Shown piece by piece: positions 1 through 8,273 of a DNA stretch of 64,000 bases (position 1 is the stretch's first letter; each line of letters begins with the position of its first letter). The notes below the pieces were generated by a model. The model searched no databases. It had not been told where the DNA came from and saw nothing but the letters and a program-made list of their open reading frames with translations. Source of the stretch: Atlantibacter hermannii (GTDB taxonomy: Bacteria; Pseudomonadota; Gammaproteobacteria; Enterobacterales; Enterobacteriaceae). Where the stretch lies: contig LR134136.1 of assembly GCA_900635495.1 (NCBI GenBank), forward strand, positions 1,178,001 to 1,242,000. Direction: 5' to 3'. A program made the position numbers and the translations under genes.

Positions 1-817
1 GCTGACGCTTTCTTATATTCCGATTGCGCACATGGTGTGGGGCGGTGGCTTGCTGGGAACGCACGGCGCGCTGGACTTCGCTGGTGGTACCGTGGTGCAT
101 ATCAACGCCGCTGTGGCAGGCCTGGTGGGCGCTTACCTGGTGGGTAAACGTGTCGGTTTCGGTAAAGAAGCGTTCAAACCGCATAACCTGCCAATGGTCT
201 TCACCGGTACGGCGATCCTGTATTTTGGCTGGTTTGGTTTCAACGCCGGTTCTGCCAGCGCTGCTAACGAAATCGCGGGCCTGGCTTTCGTGAATACCGT
301 TGTCGCGACTGCGGCTGCGATTCTGGCCTGGGTCTTCGGCGAATGGGCGGTGCGTGGTAAGCCCTCACTACTGGGCGCCTGTTCCGGTGCGATTGCCGGT
401 CTGGTGGGCGTTACCCCGGCATGCGGTTACATTGGCGTCGGCGGCGCACTGATTGTTGGTATCGCGGCGGGTCTGGCAGGTTTGTGGGGCGTCACCATGC
501 TGAAACGCTGGCTGCGTGTGGATGACCCGTGCGATGTGTTCGGCGTGCATGGCGTGTGCGGCATCGTTGGCTGTATCCTGACCGGGATTTTCGCCTCATC
601 CTCCCTGGGCGGCGTCGGCTTTGCGGAAGGCGTGACCATGGGCCATCAGGTTCTGGTGCAGCTGGAAAGCATCGCGGTAACGGTAGTGTGGTCCGGTGTT
701 GTGGCTTTCGTGGCCTATAAGCTGGCTGATTTAACTGTCGGGCTGCGTGTACCGGAAGAACAAGAGCGCGAAGGTCTGGATGTGAACAGTCACGGCGAGA
801 ACGCTTACAACTCTTAA
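1..817 (+). CDS. amtB: Ammonium channel AmtB, C-terminal part
   Basis: Inner-membrane ammonia/ammonium channel, partner of the PII protein GlnK. The reading frame is open from the first bases (codons start at position 2) and about 270 C-terminal residues are present; the N-terminus lies outside the window. The protein is strongly hydrophobic with several transmembrane helices. The conserved segments FGWFGFNAGS, LLGACSGAIAGLVGVTPACG and DVFGVHGVCGIVG carry the pore histidines. The cytosolic tail LRVPEEQEREGLDVNSHGE is nearly identical to the E. coli AmtB tail that GlnK contacts. Order with tesB and ybaY matches E. coli. The frame is intact. Confidence 0.96.
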   Translation, partial: LTLSYIPIAHMVWGGGLLGTHGALDFAGGTVVHINAAVAGLVGAYLVGKRVGFGKEAFKPHNLPMVFTGTAILYFGWFGFNAGSASAANEIAGLAFVNTVVATAAAILAWVFGEWAVRGKPSLLGACSGAIAGLVGVTPACGYIGVGGALIVGIAAGLAGLWGVTMLKRWLRVDDPCDVFGVHGVCGIVGCILTGIFASSSLGGVGFAEGVTMGHQVLVQLESIAVTVVWSGVVAFVAYKLADLTVGLRVPEEQEREGLDVNSHGENAYNS

Positions 818-828
818 TTTTACAGCAG

Positions 829-866
829 TAAAAAAGGCAGGTTTCCGCAAGGGGCCTGCCTTTTTT
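829..866. terminator. Bidirectional terminator between amtB and tesB
   Basis: A-run, stem GGCAGG/CCTGCC and T-run (AAAAAAGGCAGG ... CCTGCCTTTTTT) between two convergent genes, so it can stop transcription from either side. Confidence 0.85.
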
Positions 867-874
867 CGTCTGGT

Positions 875-1735
875 TTAACTGCGCTTACGCATCACACCTT
901 CCTGTACCGTCGACGCCACCAACACCCCATCCTGGGTATAGAACTCGCCTCGAACAAATCCGCGCGCGCTGGAGGCGGAAGTGCTTTCCACGCTGTAAAG
1001 CAGCCAGTCGTTTAAATCGAACGGACGGTGGAACCACATAGAATGGTCAATTGTCGCGACCTGCATGCCTGGCTCAAGAAAGCCTACACCGTGCGGTTGA
1101 AGCGCCACAGGCAGGAAATTGAAGTCAGACGCGTAACCCAGCAAATACTGATGTACACGCAAATCGGCGGGCAGGGTGCCGTTAGCCCGGAACCACACCA
1201 GGCGCGACGGATCGGCCACATGACCTTTTAACGGGTTATGGAACTCTACCGGGCGAATTTCCAGCGGTTTGTCAGAGAGAAATTTCTCCCGCACCGGCGG
1301 CGGCAGGAAATGTTCAAACTCGCGGGCAATGACCGTTTCTGATTTCAGGTTTTCCGGACCCGGCGCGGCAGGCATCTGTTTTTGATGCTCGAAACCGCCT
1401 TCCGGCGCCTGGAATGAGGCAGTCATATAAAAAATCGGCTTGCCGTTTTGAATAGCGGCAACGCGGCGGGCGCTAAAACTGTTGCCGTCACGCAGTACTT
1501 CCACGTCATAAACAATGGGCTTTTCACTGTCGCCGGGGCGAAGAAAATAGCTGTGAAAAGAGTGAATCAGTCGCTCTAAGGGTACGGTCTCTTTAGCGGC
1601 ATAGAGCGCCTGTCCGACCACCTGGCCGCCAAACACCTGGCGTAGCCCGAGATCTTCGCTCTGTCCGCGAAACAGCCCCTCTTCAATTTTTTCAAGATTC
1701 AGTAGTGCCAGTAAATTGTTAAGCGCCTGACTCAT
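875..1735 (-). CDS. tesB: Acyl-CoA thioesterase II
   Basis: Cytosolic thioesterase that hydrolyses medium- and long-chain acyl-CoA. The 286 residues equal the E. coli length. The double hot-dog fold is indicated by FGGQVVGQALYAA near residue 35 and the C-terminal half ending STVQEGVMRKR. The family catalytic set Asp/Thr/Gln is visible as D in ATIDHSMWFHR, T in ESTSAS and Q in STVQEG. The start is the ATG followed by SQALNNLLALLNL, preceded by a purine-rich stretch. Convergent with amtB and divergent from ybaY. No frame break. Confidence 0.96.
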   Translation of the reverse strand: MSQALNNLLALLNLEKIEEGLFRGQSEDLGLRQVFGGQVVGQALYAAKETVPLERLIHSFHSYFLRPGDSEKPIVYDVEVLRDGNSFSARRVAAIQNGKPIFYMTASFQAPEGGFEHQKQMPAAPGPENLKSETVIAREFEHFLPPPVREKFLSDKPLEIRPVEFHNPLKGHVADPSRLVWFRANGTLPADLRVHQYLLGYASDFNFLPVALQPHGVGFLEPGMQVATIDHSMWFHRPFDLNDWLLYSVESTSASSARGFVRGEFYTQDGVLVASTVQEGVMRKRS

Positions 1736-2034
1736 AAAGGGTCCTCAAGGGAAAAGAAAATTGCTGTCATGCTCATCGCAACGATGCGCTTACCGGGCGC
1801 AAAGCCAGTCATCACGCGGATAACACAGCGACCAAACGCTGAGTATAACGCAGATTAGCAACTGGTCAGAGGGGTTCAATTATCTGAATACTGGCCCGTT
1901 TTCAGGCGATTATCTCCAGAGTGTGCCAGGCTTAGGACGATAGATGAGTTTTAACCACTCACTCTGGTGGGGGATAAGGTCCGATTCGCGGGCTTTCTGT
2001 CCTGCTGGTGCATAAGAAGATAAGGAGAACGTTA

Positions 2035-2608
2035 ATGAAACTCGTGCACATGTTAAGTGGTTTAGCGGTTGCGGTTGCTCTTGCAGGTTGCGCACAGCAA
2101 AAGAGCGCAGATATTGCTGTCCCGGCACCAAGCCCCAATACCTCCGCAGTTAACGCTCAGCCTGTAATACAGCAGCCAAATGTCTCTGGTACGGTGTGGA
2201 TCCGTCAGAAAGTGGCCCTGCCGCCGAACGCCGTTCTGACCGTGACGCTGGCTGACGCATCCATGGCCGACGCCCCCGTCTAAAGTGATTGCCCAGAAAG
2301 CGGTGCGTACGGAAGGCAAACAGCCGCCGTACAGCTTCGTATTGCCGTTTGACCCGGCGCAGATTCAGCCTAATGCCCGAATCCTGCTGAGCGCCGCGAT
2401 TACTGTCGATGACAAGATGATGTTTGTAACCGATACGGTTAAACCGGCGGTAAATCAGGGCGGCACGAAAATCGACCTGACGCTGGTGCCGGTTGAAGGT
2501 AAGGCTATTCCGCTCTCTGAACATGGCGGCGCGCAAACTACCGTACCATCAACATCACCGACCCAGGTCACACCGTCTTCCGCCGTTCCGGCACCGACCA
2601 CGTACTAA
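2035..2608 (+). CDS. ybaY: YbaY lipoprotein (frame broken by one extra base)
   Basis: Outer-membrane-type lipoprotein of the YbaY family (YscW-like domain), function unknown. Start at 2035 follows the ribosome site AAGGAGA. The signal peptide ends in lipobox LAGC near residue 19. Conserved GTVWIRQKVALPPNAVLTVTL lies in the first part; SKVIAQKAVRTEGKQPPYSFVLPFDP and NARILLSAAITVDDKMMFVTDTV follow in the next frame. A run of five C at 2273-2277 (four expected) shifts the frame after ADAP. Removing one C restores about 190 residues collinear with E. coli YbaY. Read as a sequencing error. Confidence 0.9.
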
Positions 2609-2616
2609 TCATAACT

Positions 2617-2641
2617 AACGCCTCTTCGGAGGCGTTTTTTT
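2617..2641 (+). terminator. Terminator after ybaY
   Basis: Stem AACGCCTC, loop TTCG, stem GAGGCGTT, then a T-run. The T-run overlaps the stop codon of the convergent atl gene. Confidence 0.9.
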
Positions 2642-2959
2642 ATGGCCTGTCGTAATGCCAGCGGTAGCGCTCCATATCAATATGCCCATCCCCCGACACC
2701 ATAATGCCTTCACTAAGCAGGGCTTCACGCTGACGTTGTAAATCCGGACCGGTCAGTGAGATCGCGCCGTGACGATTGACCACCCGGTGCCAGGGAAGGC
2801 GGCTGCCTTCTGGCAGGCGTTTTAACACGCCGCCAACCTGACGAGCCGCCCGGGCGATCCTGCCAGCAATGCTACATCCCCGTAAGTGGTGACGTGTCCT
2901 TCGGGAATAGAGGCAACGATGAGATAAACGCGTTGCGGAAAAGTGGCGTGTGTGTCCAT
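2640..2959 (-). CDS. atl: Alkyltransferase-like protein Atl (frame broken)
   Basis: DNA-binding alkyltransferase-like protein (YbaZ), which recognises O6-alkylguanine and flags it for nucleotide excision repair; it lacks the methyl-accepting cysteine of Ogt/Ada. N-terminal FPQRVYLIVASIPEGHVTTYGDVALLAGSP and C-terminal RAARQVGGVLKRLPEGSRLPWHRVVNRHG lie in different frames. The conserved PWHRV motif is present, with Trp where active methyltransferases have Cys (PCHRV). The break is at 2849-2854, where one G appears missing from a CCCGGG run. Start ATG at 2959 follows GGAGA. Ends inside the ybaY terminator. Confidence 0.88.
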
Positions 2960-3054
2960 GCAGTCTCCGGGTGTCTTTGTTCGTAGCATAATAAACCGCT
3001 GGCTCCCGGAAAAGGCTTGATTGCGCAAGAAAACGGCATCTGGTTGCCGGTCGC

Positions 3055-3083
3055 TTGCAATTCACCAGGACAACACAGATAAT
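3055..3083 (+). promoter_or_regulatory. Promoter of ffs
   Basis: TTGCAA (3055-3060), exact 17-bp spacer, GATAAT (3078-3083). The mature RNA begins 29 bases further on, which fits the 5' leader that RNase P removes from the 4.5S precursor. Confidence 0.75.
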
Positions 3084-3111
3084 GCCCTGCGCGTTGAAAA
3101 ACGCTCTCAAT

Positions 3112-3225
3112 GGGGGCCCTGTTGGTTCTCCCGCAACACTACTTTGTTTACCTGGTCAGATCCGGAAGGAAGCAGCCAAAGCAGATGACGTGTGTGCCGG
3201 GATGTAGCTGGCAGGGCCCCCACCC
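3112..3225 (+). ncRNA. ffs: 4.5S RNA of the signal recognition particle
   Basis: RNA of bacterial SRP; binds Ffh and targets ribosomes making inner-membrane proteins. The 114-base length equals E. coli 4.5S RNA. The ends GGGGGCCCTG and CAGGGCCCCCACCC close the long hairpin. The apical domain shows the Ffh-binding core CCGGAAGGAAGCAGCC. A few base changes relative to E. coli (for example TCAGATCC) occur. Position next to atl is conserved. Confidence 0.97.
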
Positions 3226-3493
3226 ATTTGTGCAAACCGTCTTGTCTCGCGTTCACGCTTATCCCTGTTCCCTCTTTCCTGCTGATGAGTATGAGTCATC
3301 ATCTCACGATATTTACTGAATAATAATTATCCCTAACCCAAATATTCCGTACTAAATAATGGGTCATAAGGCTGCGCAAAAAATATTATTTTCATATCCA
3401 CATGACTATTTCTGGTGGGCACTAAACTTCAGGAGAATTCAGTATACTGGCCGGTACTTCAGCTCCTTTGATAATAGACGTACACAGCCAGAC

Positions 3494-3874
3494 ATGGAAA
3501 AAAGACAACTCGCAAAAATAGTGCTGCTCATGACTTCAGTGGCAATGCTTCAGGCCTGTGACAGCATGGAAGATAAAGTAAAGAAAGTGCTTAAGTGCGG
3601 CCTGGCGGTAAACGAACTGGGTAACAGCACGGCAAAAAGTAATTTCAATGCCAACCGCATGACCTTATTTAAAGGTGATGCACCGCATTTTAGTTCAGCT
3701 GAGATCTACAGAATAGATGAGGAAGCCCGGGAAGAGCTGGGGATGGATTTCCCGAACCATCGTGAAAACGCAAAGCGCCTGATCGAGGAGTATGAAGAGG
3801 GATATTGCGTGGATTTACATAAGGTTCCGGAAACCAGTGAGATAAAAACGCTGAAGAGAATTATCGATTTCTAA
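3494..3874 (+). CDS. Small predicted lipoprotein, unknown function
   Basis: I do not recognise this 126-residue protein. The start at 3494 gives a typical lipoprotein signal: basic MEKRQLAK, hydrophobic IVLLMTSVAML, lipobox LQAC with Cys at residue 22. Asp follows the cysteine, the classical Lol-avoidance residue, suggesting retention at the inner membrane. The mature part is charged and probably helical (EDKVKKVLKCG, EEAREELGMDF, AKRLIEEYEEG) with two further cysteines. An upstream in-frame extension lacks a signal and is not used. It sits alone between ffs and the RHH gene in a patch where E. coli has other genes, so it is probably accessory. Confidence 0.72.
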   Translation: MEKRQLAKIVLLMTSVAMLQACDSMEDKVKKVLKCGLAVNELGNSTAKSNFNANRMTLFKGDAPHFSSAEIYRIDEEAREELGMDFPNHRENAKRLIEEYEEGYCVDLHKVPETSEIKTLKRIIDF

Positions 3875-4246
3875 CGCTGCCTGCCCTTGCCGCCAGCGTA
3901 TGCTCTCTGCGCTGGCATGAAGAAGATTGGGTAAAGACAACGATTCTGGCGCAGCCTGCTTAAATACCAATGCCAGGTCTCCTCTCGCGTTATATCTCCG
4001 GGCACTTTTATTGCGCAATAAAAGAACGGTATTGTCATTCATGTTTAAAGAGAGAAAAAATCTGATCCGGATTGCACAACGCAGCAAACGCGTATACGCG
4101 CTTCTTCTGTAATGAGCCAGCCTGTTTCTTTCCGTTATGATCTTAAATGTCATAATTTCGTCACTTTATTGTCATATTAATTCTGCATTATTTTGCTACT
4201 CAATAAAAACACAGGCATCACGCTGATTCAGAGTAAGGAATGTGAT
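3875..4246. other. Gene-free stretch upstream of the RHH gene
   Basis: AT-rich towards its right end. I see no convincing gene; open frames on both strands here have no start signals or family features. The last 110 bases hold the inverted repeat described separately and probably the promoter of the next operon. Confidence 0.5.
4135..4177. promoter_or_regulatory. Possible operator of the RHH gene
   Basis: Inverted repeat TTATGA (4135-4140) N9 TCATAA (4150-4155). TGTCATA occurs at 4148-4154 and again at 4171-4177. Ribbon-helix-helix regulators commonly bind short repeated sites just before their own gene, so autoregulation is inferred. Confidence 0.4.
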
Positions 4247-4498
4247 ATGACCACCGCTGTTCTTAATGTCAAAATAAATAGCGAGTTAAAAGAACGTATT
4301 CGCCATTATGCGGAAGATAATAGCGAAACAATCTCAGCTGTTACTGAAAAATTGCTGCTCAATGCGCTGAATGCCGAAGAAAATATAGATGTTGACGAAG
4401 AGGATATCGATAACCAGCACACTCAGGAAGGCGTGACCCTGGCGTTGACAGACAAAGAAATCAAAGCATTGCGTAAACTGCTGAAGAAAAGAAAATGA
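4247..4498 (+). CDS. Ribbon-helix-helix DNA-binding protein
   Basis: 83 residues. The N-terminal 45 residues have the RHH pattern: a strand TAVLNVKINS, helix ELKERIRHYAEDN, turn, helix TISAVTEKLLLNAL. An acidic linker (EENIDVDEEDIDN) and a basic C-terminal helix (LTDKEIKALRKLLKKRK) follow. The start at 4247 follows AAGGA at good distance; a longer in-frame start has no ribosome site. Its stop overlaps the next gene's start by four bases (ATGA), so the two are translationally coupled. Antitoxins and small autorepressors have this plan, but the acidic-then-basic tail is unusual. Role unknown. Confidence 0.75.
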   Translation: MTTAVLNVKINSELKERIRHYAEDNSETISAVTEKLLLNALNAEENIDVDEEDIDNQHTQEGVTLALTDKEIKALRKLLKKRK

Positions 4499-4713
4499 TC
4501 AAAGAACCTGTCTGTAATGCAGAAAATTATGCACAAGCGTGTGAAATGCTGCGCTCAGGATTGGTAAAGCATGTGCGCTTAGGTTGGCAAATCGGCGGTG
4601 ATGAATTTTTCAAAATCGCCTCTGACTGGTGTGATGCCGGGGCCAAAATAAAAAAACACGGTGAATTTTTTGTGATATCCGTGAAAGGGTTTCCCGTACC
4701 TCGCCAGGCATAA
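4495..4713 (+). CDS. Small unknown protein coupled to the RHH gene
   Basis: 72 residues, overlapping the RHH gene by ATGA. No signal peptide or membrane segment; slightly basic, with three cysteines and an aromatic core (RLGWQIGGDEFFKIASDWCDAGAKIKKHGEFFVISVKG). I do not recognise the family. The gene order (RHH first, small cytosolic protein second, overlapping) resembles type II toxin-antitoxin operons, so a toxin or a protein partner of the RHH regulator is an inference. The downstream hairpin terminator closes a two-gene operon. Confidence 0.7.
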   Translation: MIKEPVCNAENYAQACEMLRSGLVKHVRLGWQIGGDEFFKIASDWCDAGAKIKKHGEFFVISVKGFPVPRQA

Positions 4714-4804
4714 TAATTAACAAATACCTATAATAACAACCACTGGCGGACAGCGTTCGCTTGTGGTGCGTCTCTCCACCTCCCGTATCAGGATGGTACG
4801 TTCT

Positions 4805-4833
4805 GACGAGCTGATTGCTCGTCTTTTTATTTC
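4805..4833 (+). terminator. Terminator of the RHH operon
   Basis: Perfect stem GACGAGC / GCTCGTC with loop TGATT followed by TTTTTATTT. Confidence 0.85.
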
Positions 4834-4851
4834 CCCCGTCGCGCCGCGTTG

Positions 4852-6419
4852 TCAGGCATTATTATCACACCACGCCCGCAATTCAGCTGCGTTAAGCGCC
4901 TTGCTGAACAGCCATCCCTGACCATACTGAACGCCATGGCTGGTCAGCCATTCCGCCTGCTTAACGGTTTCTATACCTTCAGCCACCATCTCAAGATGCA
5001 GCTGCTTCGCCATATCAATAATGTGCGGCGCCACGGTGTTGTATTCCAGCGCATCCACAAAGGCTTTATCGATTTTGAGTACATCTACGTCGAGATTTTG
5101 CAAATAACTGAGGCTGGAGTAACCCGTACCGAAATCATCGATATAGACCGGGTGTCCGGCGGCGCGAAATTGTTTAATTACTGGCCCCGTGACTGTCGGA
5201 TCGGCAAATCCGCGCTCGGTGATTTCAATGGCGATTTGCTGGGGACGGATTTGATGGCGTTGCCCATACTCGGTCAACAGCTGAAGTATGTCGTTGTTAT
5301 GAAGGTCACCGGGAGCCAGATTCACAGACACATGAAAATCGGGTTGCTGATGCAGCCAGTTACCCAGTTCACTGAACACATTATCAATCACCAGCCGGGT
5401 AAGGGCGTTAATCAGGCCAGTTTGTTCCGCGAGAGGTATAAAAATATCCGGTGTTAACTGACTGCCGTCGGCTTGCGGCCACCGCACCAGGGCCTCGACC
5501 CCGACACACTTACGATCAGTTAAGCGAACAATCGGCTGATAACACACCGTAAGCTGGCGTGACTTAATGGCGTTCATCAGCCGGAAACGCGGGGAGTGCC
5601 GTTCTTTCATCAAGCGGAGCACCAGCGCAGCCAGTACCAGGCTAAGGAGAATGCCCACCGGCAGCCACACCATTAACTGCTGGCGGCTCGCGACATTCAT
5701 GGGATGACTGGATGCCCATACCACCACGGCAAAATTGCCCTGTCGGTTGCGGAAAATCGAGTAAACGTTTTCTCCTTCGCGATATTGCGACAGGTTCCCG
5801 GCCCGCACTGCTTGCCAGACTTTTGGTGAAAGAGGGGCCGCTTGAGGTAATTACCCGGTCATGAGTTAAGCCGACCAGCGCCGCTTCAATGGGCCATGGG
5901 CCAAAAGGGATGACATCAATAAACGAACGCGGATCTACCACCACCATATGATCGGAATGGCTCATGGCGATCATGTAGTGCTCGATCCCCTGGTCGTTCG
6001 TCGGCGTAAACCATATCCCGGTAACCGGCATTACTGATCTTTTCCGGCTCAGGAAATGGCGCAATATGGCTTTCCTGTTCCAGTGATGAACACAGAGCCT
6101 GTGAGCCCTTCAGAAAAACCACTTCCTGAATATAGCGATACGTGAAAGCCACTCGGCGCATCGCCTGCAAATGATCCCGATCGCAGGTTTGGCTGTCCAC
6201 GCGATTGATCTCTTTTAACGCCGCTTTGGCTTCATCAATAACCTGGCTTGCGAGGGTGTTGATGCGCTGGCTGTAAGCCGACAAATCCTGATGGAAACGT
6301 TGTTCTGCCTGGTAACGCGCCAGCCAGATACTCAGCACAACGGGCAATAACACCGCCACACTCATTGTGCCCGTGACCAGAGAAATCATGCGCTTTGATG
6401 TCACCTTACGTTCCTTCAT
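4852..6419 (-). CDS. pdeB: Cyclic-di-GMP phosphodiesterase PdeB (YlaB), two frame breaks
   Basis: Membrane-bound EAL phosphodiesterase of the CSS-motif class. N-terminal helix (MISLVTGTMSVAVLLPVVLSIWL), periplasmic region with CSS in ALCSSLEQES, second helix, then an EAL domain with GVEALVRWP, IDDFGTGYSSLSYLQ, DVLKIDKAFVDAL and MVAEGIET. The periplasmic CSS domain in E. coli homologues senses redox through disulfide formation. The frame changes twice: an extra base in CCC at 6017-6019 and in TTTT at 5821-5824. Correcting both gives one collinear protein of about 520 residues. Divergent from rpmE2. Confidence 0.9.
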
Positions 6420-6595
6420 CCTGGTAGCTTTTACCGGTTTCGCTTGCAGGGCGAGCTTAACGAAGGGCCGATTCTTTTGCGAGACACATGCCCGCCATAT
6501 CGCTTAACCCATCAGAAATTCGGAAACTGGCCAGGCCATCGTGATACGACGGCAAACAACGTTTGCGGTTCGGCTAAGCGAATGATGAGCATCTC

Positions 6596-6644
6596 TTGCA
6601 ACGGTAAACAGAAAGTCGTAACATTGTATTATGTTATAACATAA
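6596..6644 (+). promoter_or_regulatory. rpmE2 promoter with Zur-type operator
   Basis: TTGCAA (6596-6601), 17-bp spacer, TAACAT (6619-6624). Right after the -10 lies the perfect 16-bp palindrome TTATGTTATAACATAA (6629-6644), which fits the Zur consensus core GTTATAACAT seen before znu and ykgM genes. Binding of Zn-Zur here would cover the transcription start. Confidence 0.75.
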
Positions 6645-6658
6645 CAATTGAGGTGGTT

Positions 6659-6919
6659 ATGAAAGACAATATTCATCCGCATTACCGCACGGTGGTGTTT
6701 CATGATACCAGCGCTAATGAATACTTTATGGTGGGGTCGACGATTAAAACCGATCGAGAAATTGAGCGGGACGGGGTGGTTTATCCTTATGTCACGATTG
6801 AGGTCTCTTCCGCGTCGCATCCTTACTACACCGGGAAACAAAAAACCTTTACGACGGAAGGAAGCGCAGCACGCTTCCAGCAGCGTTTTGGTCGATTTTT
6901 TAAAGATAAAAAGGCGTAG
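6659..6919 (+). CDS. rpmE2: 50S ribosomal protein L31 type B (zinc-free)
   Basis: Zinc-independent paralogue of L31, used when zinc is scarce. 86 residues, MKDNIHPHYRTVVFHDTSAN to FGRFFKDKKA, with no cysteine, whereas RpmE has a zinc-binding cysteine set. ATG at 6659 follows GAGG; an upstream in-frame GTG at 6653 is less likely. The next gene encodes the matching L36 paralogue, and the Zur-type operator upstream explains induction by zinc limitation. In E. coli K-12 the same pair (ykgM-ykgO) sits elsewhere; here it lies between pdeB and ylaC. Confidence 0.95.
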   Translation: MKDNIHPHYRTVVFHDTSANEYFMVGSTIKTDREIERDGVVYPYVTIEVSSASHPYYTGKQKTFTTEGSAARFQQRFGRFFKDKKA

Positions 6920-6921
6920 CT

Positions 6922-7062
6922 ATGCAGGTGTTAAATTCATTAAGAAGCGCGAAACAGCGTCATCCGGATTGCCAGGTCGTCAGACGTAAAGGCCGTTTAT
7001 ACGTGATTTGCAAATCCAACCCACGTTTCAAGGCTGTTCAGGGAAGAAAGAAAAAGCGTTAA
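6922..7062 (+). CDS. rpmJ2: 50S ribosomal protein L36 type B (zinc-free)
   Basis: 46 residues, MQVLNSLRSAKQRHPDCQVV with tail NPRFKAVQGRKKKR, very basic. It keeps two scattered cysteines but lacks the Cys4/His zinc ribbon of RpmJ, as in E. coli YkgO, which is also 46 residues. It starts two bases after the rpmE2 stop codon, so the two are co-transcribed and probably translationally coupled. Confidence 0.93.
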   Translation: MQVLNSLRSAKQRHPDCQVVRRKGRLYVICKSNPRFKAVQGRKKKR

Positions 7063-7068
7063 TAGCCT

Positions 7069-7096
7069 GAGCCTGCCCGGTGGCAGGCTCTTTCTT
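7069..7096 (+). terminator. Terminator after rpmJ2
   Basis: Stem GAGCCTGCC / GGCAGGCTC with loop CGGT, followed by TTTCTT. It abuts the end of the convergent ylaC gene. Confidence 0.85.
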
Positions 7097-7097
7097 A

Positions 7098-7564
7098 TTA
7101 GGCCTTCTGGCCTTTTTCAAGCGAGAAGATGTCGTAGAAAGAGAGGTTGCCTTTCCGGCTCACCATCGTGCTGAGCTGCGCTTTCTTCTCAGGTTCAACG
7201 CGGGGCGAATGCAGGATGGCTTCAATCAAGGAGTCCGGCACATAGCGGGTGTTGTACCATTCGCCGTTATAGCAAACGCGCAAATCCAGCACGTCGATAT
7301 CTTCATACTTATAGCGTGGATTGACGTCAAAAAAGAAAAAGCCGTTCATTAAAACAAACAGCACGACCAGTAACCACACTGAACCCGCCAGCGTTTCTGA
7401 CTGGAGCATCACAACCAGCGTGGCAAACCAGCCGATATACATCGCGATGAAGAGTCCCGGGTGATTACGGATAAAACTGATGCTAAAACGCGGGCGATTA
7501 TCGCGTTTTCTTCGCGATTTAGGGTATCGATGGTTTCGTTGAGCAGGTGCTGTATTTCCGTCAT
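7098..7564 (-). CDS. ylaC: Inner-membrane protein YlaC (frame broken)
   Basis: Small membrane protein of unknown role, about 155 residues after correction. Starts MTEIQHLLNETIDTLNREE, then the frame shifts near 7506-7509, where one T seems missing from the plus strand (expected REEKRDNRPRFSISFIRNHPG). Two hydrophobic segments follow (MYIGWFATLVVML and VWLLVVLFVLMNGFFFF), then YKYEDIDVLDLRVCYNGEWYNTRYVP, which matches E. coli YlaC closely. Its left neighbour is rpmJ2 and its right neighbour hha; maa, which lies here in E. coli, is absent. Confidence 0.88.
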
Positions 7565-8026
7565 TCTAAGCCTACAGAGATAGTAACCGGAAGGAAGACG
7601 ACTGTATTGTAGTCAGGCGTGAAAGATGAAAACAGTAACAGACGACGCCAAAAAAAGTATAACAGTTATCCTTTCTGATGACCTGTATCCGTCCGCACAT
7701 TATCCAGACATGCAGCCGTTAGCCACGCCAATATGAGGCGCGAAGAATGGTCACGTCAGGAGGAGGGTCCCATCAACATGGAACCCGGGATACATTAGCA
7801 TTACTGTTGTTCATTAAGGGTGACGCAGCTCTGTTCACTCGTGACGGCATCCATGAAAAGCCAGGAGTGAACCTACAATGTCAGCATTTACCTGACGGGG
7901 AGTCATCCCGCATACGTGGCGGGTTTGCGATCAACTTTGCGGGTAAGCATGGACAACAGGTGTGCCTTATAAGGGCACCGTGTGTAACGTCATCGCGATA
8001 TTTAATGCCAAATCATAACGGTAAAA
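7565..8026. other. Gene-free stretch between ylaC and hha
   Basis: In E. coli maa (maltose acetyltransferase) lies between ylaC and hha; I find no maa-like reading frame or remnant on either strand. The stretch holds a hairpin (GGGTCCCAT, loop CAAC, ATGGAACCC at 7765-7786, one mismatch) and near 7955-7975 a near-palindrome around CCTTATAAGG. A 96-codon plus-strand frame at 7747-8037 runs antisense into hha and has no family features. Confidence 0.5.
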
Positions 8027-8245
8027 TTAACGAATAAATTTCCACACAGACGATGGTATTTTATCGTAAAGCTTATTCATTGTGAGCTCGGCAAGACGGT
8101 GATCGGCCGCTGAATAAAATACCGCCAATTCGTTATCCGATAATTCGTATTTATTTTTTTCAATGACTCTTTCAAGCGTATCAATAGTCTGGCAGCGTCG
8201 TAGACGCATTAAATAATCAGTTTTCGTTAAGGGTTTTTCTGACAT
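8027..8245 (-). CDS. hha: Haemolysin-expression modulator Hha
   Basis: Small nucleoid-associated co-regulator that binds H-NS and silences horizontally acquired genes; also antitoxin-like partner of TomB. 72 residues exactly, [20 protein letters not shown] to [10 protein letters not shown], with the core [40 protein letters not shown]. Lies 28 bases after tomB on the same strand, so the two form one operon transcribed leftward. Confidence 0.98.
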
Positions 8246-8273
8246 GATTTCACCGTAAGTGATTGTAATAATT

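Noticed and set aside
3927..4112. 61-codon plus-strand frame between the lipoprotein and RHH genes
   Set aside because: No start signal, composition not coding-like; overlapped by another chance frame.
3815..4153. 112-codon minus-strand frame covering the gap after the lipoprotein gene
   Set aside because: It overlaps the lipoprotein gene's 3' end on the opposite strand, has no ribosome site and no family pattern; probably chance.
7747..8037. 96-codon plus-strand frame between ylaC and hha
   Set aside because: Extends antisense into hha, no recognisable motif, no promoter or ribosome site.
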